This document shows positions 30,786-38,131 of a stretch of 64,000 nt of DNA, piece after piece. Both the position numbers and the translations under genes were made by a program. A model generated the notes under the pieces. It did no database searches. It had not been told where the DNA came from and saw only the letters and a program-made list of their open reading frames with translations. The stretch comes from Planctomycetota bacterium (GTDB lineage Bacteria; Planctomycetota; UBA1135; GCA-002686595), in NCBI GenBank assembly GCA_014238415.1, contig JABABA010000003.1:1-64000 (forward strand). Reading direction: 5' to 3'. The stretch's first letter is position 1, and each line of letters opens with the position of its first letter.

Positions 30786-31275
30786 GGGCAGCACGAATAT
30801 GGCCAAGGCAGGGCAGCCCCGAATCTACCCTTTTTGACCGTGGGCCAACACTGCCATTCACACCCAACCGCCAGACCCCGATGACCCCGGGCTGCGTTCT
30901 CGTGAGCAGCGCTGACGGCCAGCGTGAACGCCTGGCCCCAAAAGTACAGCACCCTCGTACGCCGAAGCGACCGAGGGTACCGAGAGAGAGAGGAGATGAG
31001 CATCTACGGGAGATGCAGCGCTGGGCCTCTATGGGAGAGAGCTCGCACGCCGCTCGCAGAAGTTTCCTCAAAGCCATGAATCACGGCTCAGCGGCAAGAT
31101 AGCAATCCCCGTGCCAATTGAGGTTTCAATCCCGTGCCCCGCAGCCGGTCCCCAAGAGAAGGGAATTCCCCAGGGTGGGAATGAAGAACCAGGAAGGAGT
31201 GGCCCAAAATGGGCACTATGGCCCATAATGAGCCACACGCCCTCCGAACCACCCCAGCAGACCCTCCCCACGACA
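30786..31275. other. Long divergent intergenic region with small palindromes
   Basis: About 490 bases separate the Hpt and response-regulator starts. I find no convincing gene; the open frames here have no leader, family motif or Shine-Dalgarno. A perfect 10-bp palindrome GGGAATTCCC is at 31161-31170. At 31201-31225 two GGCCCA copies flank a TGGGC, making alternative hairpins just upstream of the regulator. These could be operators. No clear sigma-54 promoter (GG-N10-GC type) stood out. Confidence 0.35.
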
Positions 31276-32703
31276 ATGGCAAGCACTACAAGCCCCACCA
31301 ACCACCTGCTTCTGGTGGAGGACGACCCCGCCATGGTGGCCCTGATCAAGTACTCCCTGGAGCCCCTGGGATTGCGCTTGACCTCAGCTTCAACCCTGAA
31401 GGAGGCCCGGGCTCTCCTGCGCCAGGAATCCGTGGAGGGGATCCTTCTGGATCTCGGCCTGCCAGATGGAAATGGCCGCGAGTTGTTGGATGAACTGGCT
31501 GGGGACCCCCTCTCGATCGTAGTGCTGACGGCCCGCTCCGAGGAAGCCACCCTGAACGACTGTCTCCAGAGAGGCGCCGTGGACTTCGTACGCAAGCCCT
31601 TTGATGAGATGCGCTTGCGCGCATCTGTGGCCAGCGCGCTGCGACAGACCCACCAGGCCCGGACCCTGTCGCGTCTGGAAGCCGAGATACACACGCCCCA
31701 CGGCCTGGAGCGACTGCTGGGCACCTCGCGGGCCATCAACGAAGTGCGCAAGCTCCTGAGCCGAGCAGCACAAACCAGCATCACCGTGCTGCTCACAGGA
31801 GAGAGCGGCACTGGCAAGGAGGTAGCCGCCCGATCCGTCCATGAGGAGAGTCCCAGAGCCTCGCAGCCTTTCGTGCCAATCAACTGCGGAGCGATTCCCT
31901 CGGCCCTGATTGAGAGCGAGTTGTTTGGGCATGAAAAAGGCTCCTTCACCGGAGCCCACGCCACCCATCGGGGCTGCTTTGAACAGGCCGAGGGGGGCAC
32001 CCTCTTCCTGGACGAGGTGGGCGATTTGCCCCTGGAAATGCAGGTCAAGCTTCTACGTGTGCTCCAGGAACAGGAGGTCATGCGGGTGGGTGGATCTGAC
32101 CCGATCCCCGTCAACGTGCGAGTGCTGGCAGCCACCAACCGCAACCTCGAAGAGGGTCTGCGCCGAGGCGAGTTTCGCAAGGACCTCTACTACCGTCTGG
32201 CGGTTTTCCCTGTGCACATGCCCCCCCTGCGCGAACGACCTGAAGATGTGATTCTGCTTGCCCAGACCCTGCTGACCCAATTGGCCCGCCAGCATGGTCG
32301 CAGGATCTCGGGCCTGGCTCCTGAAACTGAAAAGCAGCTGCGCCTTCACACCTGGCCAGGCAATGTCCGCGAGTTGAAGAACGCCCTGGAGCGAGGCGTA
32401 CTGCTTGAAGACAGCACTGTGCTCTTCCCCAGCGCCCTTCAACTATCGGAGAAGTCTGCCGTCGGCTTGCCTGAGCACCAGCCAGTACCAAAGGGCTTTC
32501 GCCCCCCCCTCACCCGGGAAGAGCTGCTGCCCTTGGCCACTATCGAGCGCATCTGGCTCGAGCACGCCCTGGAACTGTGCAACTGGAACATCCGCGAAGT
32601 CTCGCGTCGCCTGGGATTGGGTCGCGCCACAATCAACCGACGCCTGGAAAGTTATGGCTGGACCGTACCTGAGGAAGCAACTTCTTCCCCATCCGACAAT
32701 TGA
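31276..32703 (+). CDS. NtrC-type sigma-54-dependent response regulator
   Basis: The 475-residue protein has three parts. The receiver domain (residues about 10-125) has acidic pocket D16-D17, phosphoacceptor D59, T85 and K107. The AAA+ sigma-54 interaction domain (about 145-380) has Walker A GESGTGKE at 175-182, the sigma-54 contact loop GSFTGA at 222-227 (usually GAFTGA) and Walker B TLFLDEVGD. The C-terminus carries a Fis-type helix-turn-helix (NWNIREVSRRLGLGRATINRR). It should activate RpoN-dependent promoters when phosphorylated. A longer start at 31228 is possible. Its last 52 bases overlap the 3' end of mnmG on the other strand. Confidence 0.92.
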   Translation: MASTTSPTNHLLLVEDDPAMVALIKYSLEPLGLRLTSASTLKEARALLRQESVEGILLDLGLPDGNGRELLDELAGDPLSIVVLTARSEEATLNDCLQRGAVDFVRKPFDEMRLRASVASALRQTHQARTLSRLEAEIHTPHGLERLLGTSRAINEVRKLLSRAAQTSITVLLTGESGTGKEVAARSVHEESPRASQPFVPINCGAIPSALIESELFGHEKGSFTGAHATHRGCFEQAEGGTLFLDEVGDLPLEMQVKLLRVLQEQEVMRVGGSDPIPVNVRVLAATNRNLEEGLRRGEFRKDLYYRLAVFPVHMPPLRERPEDVILLAQTLLTQLARQHGRRISGLAPETEKQLRLHTWPGNVRELKNALERGVLLEDSTVLFPSALQLSEKSAVGLPEHQPVPKGFRPPLTREELLPLATIERIWLEHALELCNWNIREVSRRLGLGRATINRRLESYGWTVPEEATSSPSDN

Positions 32704-34562
32704 CGCCGCAAGCGTTCCACATGCACGGCCAGGAGGGCCACATCCGGGGGGCGCACCCCCTCAACACGGCCCGCGGCTCCCAGTGTGGCGGGACGCACGA
32801 GGCTGAGTTTCTCCCGCGCCTCGTGCCCAAGTCCGTTGATAGCTGAGTAGTTCAGCTCCTTTGGAATCGTGGTGTCCTCCTCCCGGGCCATGCGCTCCAC
32901 CGTGTCCTGCTGACGGCGCACATAGCCTTCATACTTGGCTTCTATTTCCAGAGCCTCTGCAACCCTCGGATCAAGGCCCACGAGTTCCTGGCAAGGGTGC
33001 TCTTGCAACAGATCCTGCCAACTGATCTCCGGACGCCGGAGGACATCGAAGAGACTGCGTGAGGGAGTGACAAAACGCTTCTTCAGGGTCCCAAGAGCCA
33101 CTTCAAATTGATCCTCAAAAACACGCACACGCGCGAGTTCTTCTGCTCCCACCAGACCTGCCTGATGGGCCAAGGGTACCAGTCGTCGATCCGCGTTGTC
33201 CTGACGCAGGAGCAGGCGGTGCTCCGCCCGGGAGGAGAACATCCGGTAGGGCTCGCGGGGGCTGGTCAGAATCAGGTCATCCACCATCACCCCGATGTAG
33301 GCCTCGTGCCGCCCCAGCACAAATGGCGCTTCCTCTTGTATCCACTTGGCCGCATTTGTTCCGGCAACAAGACCCTGGGCGGCGGCCTCCTCATACCCCG
33401 ACGTACCGTTGATCTGCCCAGCCAGGAACAAGCCCGGCGTCTGGCGCAGGGCAAGGCTGGCATCCAGTTGGTGAGGCATCACAAAGTCGTACTCAACCGC
33501 ATATCCGTACTGCAGAAAGCGCGCCCGCTCAAGACCGGGGATCGTGTGTACAAAGGCCTCTTGCACCTTCGCGGGCAAGCTGGTGGACACTCCGTTCACA
33601 TAGATCACGTCGGTACTGAGGCCTTCAGGCTCCACGAAGACCTGATGGCGATCCTTGTCCGCGAAACGAATGATCTTGTCCTCCACCGAAGGACAGTAGC
33701 GCGGCCCTATGCCCTCGATGCGCCCGGCCGCCATGGGCGAAAGATGCACGTTGTCCCGGATGATCTGGTGGGTGGCGGGGGTCGTCCAGGTCAGATGACA
33801 GGGCACCTGGGGGCAGTGGGGAAAGTTGGCGATATCTGTGCCAAAAGAAAAAGGCTGCGGCACTGAATCCCCCACCTGTTCTTCCATGACGCCAAAGTCC
33901 AGGGTGCGCGCATCGAGGCGCGGCGGAGTTCCGGTCTTGAGCCGCCCCAGCTCCAAACCCAAGGTGGCGATGTCGGCGGCGAGTCCTTCAGCCGAGGCTT
34001 CGCCCACGCGCCCCCCCGGAGATTGTTCTTCACCCTGATGCATGCGCGCACGCAAAAAGGTCCCGGTGGTGAGAATCACCGCCGGTGCACGCAGTTCGGT
34101 GCCGTCAGCCAAACGTATGCCGCGCACTGCGGGTTGCTGTTCCCCTTCCAAGATCAAAGCCACCACGGCTCCCTCGATCAACTCGACCCCCTGGGCCGCA
34201 CGCACAAGCCGGGTCGCTTCCTCACGATACAGATGACGGTCGGACTGGCAGCGGGGCGCGCGCACGGCGGCACCTTTGCCCGTATTGAGCATGCGGAACT
34301 GAATGCCCGTCTGATCTGCGATTTGACCCTGAGCACCTCCTAGGGCATCAATTTCACGCACCAATTGGCCCTTGCCCAAGCCGCCGATGGCAGGGTTGCA
34401 ACTCATCTCCCCCACGCGCTGCAGGTCAAAGGTCACCAAAGCAGCGCGCTGGCCAAGGCGAGCCGCCGCCAGCACCGCCTCGATGCCAGCATGGCCACCG
34501 CCCACCACGATCACACCAAAATTGGCCCTGGGATCACGACTGGGTGTGGGGTGCGAGTGCAT
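32652..34562 (-). CDS. mnmG: tRNA uridine-5-carboxymethylaminomethyl synthesis enzyme
   Basis: MnmG (GidA) with MnmE installs the cmnm5 group on wobble uridine 34 using FAD and methylene-tetrahydrofolate. The 636-residue protein has the FAD motif VVGGGHAGIEA near residue 20, then EMSCNPAIGGLGKGQLVREIDALGG with a catalytic Cys. GRIEGIGPRYCPSVEDK, GTSGYEEAAAQG and RAEHRLLLRQDNAD follow. The C-terminal helical domain for MnmE/tRNA contact is complete. MnmE is not in the window. The gene ends inside the 3' end of the opposite response-regulator gene. Confidence 0.95.
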   Translation of the reverse strand: MHSHPTPSRDPRANFGVIVVGGGHAGIEAVLAAARLGQRAALVTFDLQRVGEMSCNPAIGGLGKGQLVREIDALGGAQGQIADQTGIQFRMLNTGKGAAVRAPRCQSDRHLYREEATRLVRAAQGVELIEGAVVALILEGEQQPAVRGIRLADGTELRAPAVILTTGTFLRARMHQGEEQSPGGRVGEASAEGLAADIATLGLELGRLKTGTPPRLDARTLDFGVMEEQVGDSVPQPFSFGTDIANFPHCPQVPCHLTWTTPATHQIIRDNVHLSPMAAGRIEGIGPRYCPSVEDKIIRFADKDRHQVFVEPEGLSTDVIYVNGVSTSLPAKVQEAFVHTIPGLERARFLQYGYAVEYDFVMPHQLDASLALRQTPGLFLAGQINGTSGYEEAAAQGLVAGTNAAKWIQEEAPFVLGRHEAYIGVMVDDLILTSPREPYRMFSSRAEHRLLLRQDNADRRLVPLAHQAGLVGAEELARVRVFEDQFEVALGTLKKRFVTPSRSLFDVLRRPEISWQDLLQEHPCQELVGLDPRVAEALEIEAKYEGYVRRQQDTVERMAREEDTTIPKELNYSAINGLGHEAREKLSLVRPATLGAAGRVEGVRPPDVALLAVHVERLRRQLSDGEEVASSGTVQP

Positions 34563-34678
34563 GGGAGTCCATCAAGGGGGAAATGGCCCCCCATTGAAAC
34601 CTCTCGCGAGGCCCCCAGGGAGACTGCTGCCAAGATCTTCAGTAGCTCCCCAGCCCGTGGCTAGGTACCTTGGTAACC

Positions 34679-36151
34679 ATGGCCGTTTTCTTCGAGACCT
34701 CACCCCAGCGCTCACTGGCACTGTCCTGGGTACTGATCTGCCTGACCGGGCTCGCCCAGGCCCTACCATTCCAGGAAGAGCCGCCCGCCGAACACAAGAC
34801 CCCGGACACCCCCGACAAGAGCGAACTGGACAGCTTGATCTCGCGAGCACGCCGAGCAGCAGCCTTGGAAGAATCCCTCGCCCGGCGCAAGGTGACGGAC
34901 CTCTTGAGTTCGACCCTGAGCAGCAACCTCGAAGTTCGCTCCAGCCTTTTTCGGGAACAGGTGGCGCGCCTGGTGGATGTGGGCCCCGCCGGAATCCCAG
35001 CCCTGATCGACGCCCTCAAGCCCGGAGTATTTCGGCTTCCGCTGCTGGAGCCTGGTCTGGACGAAGCCAGCCTCGCCCGCCGCAAGCTCCAGGAACGCGA
35101 GCAGGCGATCCTGCGAGCCTCCTCAATGAAACTCTCCACCTATCGGGCCAGTGTCGCGGCCCAGGCACTGCGCGAGCTGGCCAGCCCGGCGGCCACAGAT
35201 GATCTGCTTCAATTGATTCAGAACGAAACGGGCACCACTCGCATCCATGCTCTCCTGGCACTGGAATCCTGCCCCGAGCCCGAGCGCGCCGCTCCACCTC
35301 TGATCTCCCTGCTGGACACTTCCTCCGACCCCACGGTCCAGCAAGCCTTGTTGATTTCCCTGGCGCGCATGGGTGGCAAGACAGCAATCGCACGTGTGCG
35401 TCGCAGCCTGGATCCCAGCGACCCAACCAAAGCCACAATCGCCCTCTCTGCTCTGGCCGCAGCCGAGGTAGCTGAAGTGGCGCCGGAATTGCTGACGATT
35501 CTGCAGGACAGCAAAGGCGGGGCTGCTATGACCGGAATCCTGGCCTACTACCGGACCTTTCCGGAATTGCTCGAAGACAACGATCACCTCACGGCGCTGC
35601 TCTCCATCATGGTGGAACGCCGAGCCACCCGCAGCCAGGTCACAGCGGCCCTCGAACTACTGCTTGAGCTGCGCATCAAGCCCCGCGCCCGCAGCCGCAA
35701 CATGGCTAGTGAACTGAGCGAGTCCCGATCAAGTGGAGTGAGCGAACTGACCCTCAAGTGGCTGGCATCTACCGGAAACAAACGAGCCCTGCGCACTCTG
35801 CTGGAACCCTTCGACAAGAACATCGAAGAGACGCCGTCCTACTCGGCTTTTCACACTCGACGCGCGAACCTGCTCTATGAGGTGGGCGAGTACAAACAGG
35901 CCCTGGAGGGCTATGGCAAGTCAATTCTCCTGGCCCGCACGGGACGCAGCGATGACGCCTACCTGGGGGCAGCACGCTGCCACGCACGCCTGGGCAAGTT
36001 CAAGAGCGCAGCGATCGCCCTACGCAACTCGTCCCTCAAGCGCTCTGAGCTCTCGGAACTGACGGACGACCCGGCCTTCAAGGAAATGGCCCGTAAAGAG
36101 CAGTATTGGGTTGGGACCTTCTACCGCAAGATCGAGGAACTGCCAGAATGA
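34679..36151 (+). CDS. Secreted HEAT/TPR repeat protein
   Basis: The 490-residue protein has an N-terminal hydrophobic leader (SLALSWVLICLTGLAQA) consistent with export. Residues about 140-330 contain HEAT-like repeats (YRASVAAQALRELASPAATDDLL, DPTVQQALLISLARMG). The C-terminus, about 395-480, has TPR-like pairs (RANLLYEVGEYKQALEGYGKSILLA, AYLGAARCHARLGKFKSAAIAL). These are protein-interaction scaffolds and no enzyme motif is seen. The ATG at 34679 is preferred to a TTG nine bases earlier. Its TGA overlaps the HDAC-like start (ATGA), so the two are translationally coupled. Confidence 0.75.
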   Translation: MAVFFETSPQRSLALSWVLICLTGLAQALPFQEEPPAEHKTPDTPDKSELDSLISRARRAAALEESLARRKVTDLLSSTLSSNLEVRSSLFREQVARLVDVGPAGIPALIDALKPGVFRLPLLEPGLDEASLARRKLQEREQAILRASSMKLSTYRASVAAQALRELASPAATDDLLQLIQNETGTTRIHALLALESCPEPERAAPPLISLLDTSSDPTVQQALLISLARMGGKTAIARVRRSLDPSDPTKATIALSALAAAEVAEVAPELLTILQDSKGGAAMTGILAYYRTFPELLEDNDHLTALLSIMVERRATRSQVTAALELLLELRIKPRARSRNMASELSESRSSGVSELTLKWLASTGNKRALRTLLEPFDKNIEETPSYSAFHTRRANLLYEVGEYKQALEGYGKSILLARTGRSDDAYLGAARCHARLGKFKSAAIALRNSSLKRSELSELTDDPAFKEMARKEQYWVGTFYRKIEELPE

Positions 36152-37092
36152 GGTCCGCCCCGGGCCTCTTCACCCACCCCGATTGTCTGCTGCACGAGAG
36201 CGGCCCCGGCAACCCGGAAAGACCCGAGCGCTTGCGGGCCCTGATCGAACACCTTGAGCAAGTTGGCCTCTGGGAAGACCTTGAGGTCCTAAGGGCGGCC
36301 CCAGCCACTTCCCTCGACCTGGAGACAGTTCATCGAAGGGACTATCTGCAGCGGGTGGAGACTCGCTTCAAAGCAGGCGCGAGTTTCGTGGACAGCGCCG
36401 ATGCAAACGGCAACCACGCGACCTTCGCCGCCACACTCTTGGCATCCGGCGCCGCAATTGAGGCCACAAGGAAAGTACTGAGTGGGGACCTGCAGCGAGC
36501 CTTCGTCATGCTGCGTCCCCCGGGTCACCACGCGGAGGTGGACCAAGCAATGGGTTTTTGTTTTAGCAACCATGTGGCCATCGCCGCCCGTGCGGCACAA
36601 GCAGAGCATGGCCTTGAGCGCGTGGCCATCGTGGACTTCGATGTACACCACGGGAACGGAACACAACACATCTTCGAGGAAGATGGCAGCGTATTCTACG
36701 CCAGCCTGCACCAATGGCCCCACTACCCCGGAACCGGTGCGACAGAAGAGCGCGGCATCGGCGAGGGCGAGGGCACAACCCTCAACTGCCCCCTGCCTGC
36801 GGGCAGTGGCAATCGGGAGTGGCAGGCAGCTCTTGAAGAGCGCGTGATCCCGGCCATCGATCGCTTCGCGCCAGAATTGCTCTTGATCTCTGCTGGCTTC
36901 GATGCACACCAACGGGACCTGCTTTCGGAAACACGCCTCACCAGCGAAGCCTTTGGGCACATGACCCGTGCCCTTGTGGATCTGGCGAATCAGCATGGCG
37001 AAGGTCGGATGATCTCGATTCTTGAAGGGGGCTACGATCTGGTGGGCCTCACGGAAGGAGTCCAGGCCCACCTTGAGGTACTCGCGAGCTAG
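36148..37092 (+). CDS. Histone-deacetylase-family protein (AcuC/HdaH-like)
   Basis: The 314-residue protein has the arginase/deacetylase fold motifs. RPPGHHAE holds His127-His128. DFDVHHGNGTQ carries zinc ligands Asp165 and His167, and SAGFDAHQRD provides the third acidic ligand. A conserved GYD near the C-terminus supplies the catalytic Tyr region. Bacterial members deacetylate acetyl-lysine proteins, acetylpolyamines or acetoin-related substrates; the substrate here is unknown. The start codon overlaps the preceding stop (ATGA at 36148), so it is coupled to the HEAT/TPR gene. Confidence 0.9.
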   Translation: MRSAPGLFTHPDCLLHESGPGNPERPERLRALIEHLEQVGLWEDLEVLRAAPATSLDLETVHRRDYLQRVETRFKAGASFVDSADANGNHATFAATLLASGAAIEATRKVLSGDLQRAFVMLRPPGHHAEVDQAMGFCFSNHVAIAARAAQAEHGLERVAIVDFDVHHGNGTQHIFEEDGSVFYASLHQWPHYPGTGATEERGIGEGEGTTLNCPLPAGSGNREWQAALEERVIPAIDRFAPELLLISAGFDAHQRDLLSETRLTSEAFGHMTRALVDLANQHGEGRMISILEGGYDLVGLTEGVQAHLEVLAS

Positions 37093-37203
37093 ACCTCTCA
37101 TGTGTGATCAGGGCCCTGCTTTCATAGTCCCGAAGTGGCGACCACCCCGGTCCCAGGACCACTGACAGCAACCCCCGATGCCTGCGCCTAGAATGTGACC
37201 ACC

Positions 37204-37848
37204 ATGGACAAGCCGATTCACATGCTGCGCCGCCAGGCCACGGCACTTACCCTTCTGGAAGCAGGCGCCGGGGACGACCCCCTGGCCCTCTTCGAGATCT
37301 GGGTCGCCGAGGCCCGCCAGGGCGACAAGGAAGAGGAGCCCACCGCCTGCAGCCTGGCCACCGTTCGTGAAGACGGGGGTCCTGCCGTGCGCATGGTGCT
37401 GCTCAAGGCGCTCGAGGACGGGGCCTTTGTGTTCTACACCCCCAAGTCCGGTCGCAAGGGCAAGGAACTCTCCCTGCGCCCCCAGGCAGCCATGTGCTTC
37501 TATTGGCCTGATCTGCACCGTCAGGTGCGCGTTGAAGGGGATGTGACCCCTGTGCCCGGACCTGTAGCCGACAATTACTTTGCAACCCGCCCCCGAGAGA
37601 GTCAGATCGGTGCCTGGGCCTCACCACAAAGCGAGGTGCTCGCAGACCGCTCTGCCCTCGACGAGCGCATCAAGCAATGGACTGGAAAGTTCGAAGGAAG
37701 CGATGTCCCACGCCCAGATGCCTGGGGCGGCTTTGCTCTGCACCCTAAAAGCATCGAATTCTGGCAAGGTCGCGCGAGCCGTTTGCACGATCGCCTGCTA
37801 TACGAACGCAATGGGGACGCATGGACACGGACACGCCTGGCACCCTGA
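37204..37848 (+). CDS. pdxH: Pyridoxamine 5'-phosphate oxidase
   Basis: The 214-residue FMN enzyme oxidises PNP/PMP to pyridoxal 5'-phosphate. FMN- and PLP-contact motifs are visible: RMVLLKALEDGAFVFYT, NSRKGKEL-like SGRKGKELS, RQVRVEGDV, SRPRESQIGAW-like TRPRESQIGAWAS, and the C-terminal RLHDRLLYER-x-GD-x-W-x-x-x-RLAP that ends the protein. Length is normal. The ATG at 37204 follows a possible GTG nine bases earlier. It lies just upstream of the ATPase-nuclease operon, 85 bases away on the same strand, but appears functionally unrelated. Confidence 0.95.
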   Translation: MDKPIHMLRRQATALTLLEAGAGDDPLALFEIWVAEARQGDKEEEPTACSLATVREDGGPAVRMVLLKALEDGAFVFYTPKSGRKGKELSLRPQAAMCFYWPDLHRQVRVEGDVTPVPGPVADNYFATRPRESQIGAWASPQSEVLADRSALDERIKQWTGKFEGSDVPRPDAWGGFALHPKSIEFWQGRASRLHDRLLYERNGDAWTRTRLAP

Positions 37849-37904
37849 GAACGAGCGCAAAAAATCGCCGCCGAGTTGCAACGCATTTTCTCTAGTGCGG
37901 AAGG

Positions 37905-37928
37905 AAGTGCGAGAGTAGAATCGCACTT
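37905..37928. promoter_or_regulatory. Perfect inverted repeat at the head of the ATPase-nuclease operon
   Basis: AAGTGCGA at 37905-37912 and its exact complement TCGCACTT at 37921-37928 flank an 8-base spacer. The right arm ends five bases before the ATG at 37934. A third AGTGCG copy lies at 37894-37899 in direct orientation. A -10-like TAGAAT (37916-37921) lies in the spacer and the first base of the right arm. This looks like a repressor operator over the promoter, or an RNA hairpin hiding the start codon. Confidence 0.55.
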
Positions 37929-37933
37929 TGCAA

Positions 37934-38131
37934 ATGAGAGTCCTGGACGAACTAGAAGCAAGAATTCGCAAGCGCGGGGTACGGGTCGAAGAGCGACTTG
38001 AACTACTCAATCAACTCAGAAAAAGCGACCCGTCCGAAGGCAACGGGCAAGAACAACTCAACCAGCGCCTGGCGGAATTCAAGACCGCCATCCAGAGTGC
38101 CGCAAGGGCGATCCAAAAGGAGATCCGATGA
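37934..38131 (+). CDS. Small helical protein, first gene of ATPase-nuclease operon
   Basis: The 65-residue protein starts MRVLDELEAR and is highly charged. It is predicted by eye to be almost wholly alpha-helical with a heptad-like Leu/Val pattern (LEARIRK, VEERLELLNQL, LNQRLAEFKTAIQSAARAIQ). Its TGA overlaps the ATPase start as ATGA (38128-38131), which supports real coding and coupled translation. I do not recognise a family. It could be a small accessory subunit of the SMC-like complex, comparable in position to middle components of Lamassu or ABC-3C systems, or a regulator acting on the inverted repeat just upstream. A TTG at 37928 is an alternative start. Confidence 0.6.
   Translation: MRVLDELEARIRKRGVRVEERLELLNQLRKSDPSEGNGQEQLNQRLAEFKTAIQSAARAIQKEIR

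Noticed and set aside
30776-31102. 108-codon plus-strand open frame between Hpt and response regulator
   Set aside because: It overlaps the Hpt start, has no ribosome site or recognisable motif and an Arg/Pro-rich chance composition.
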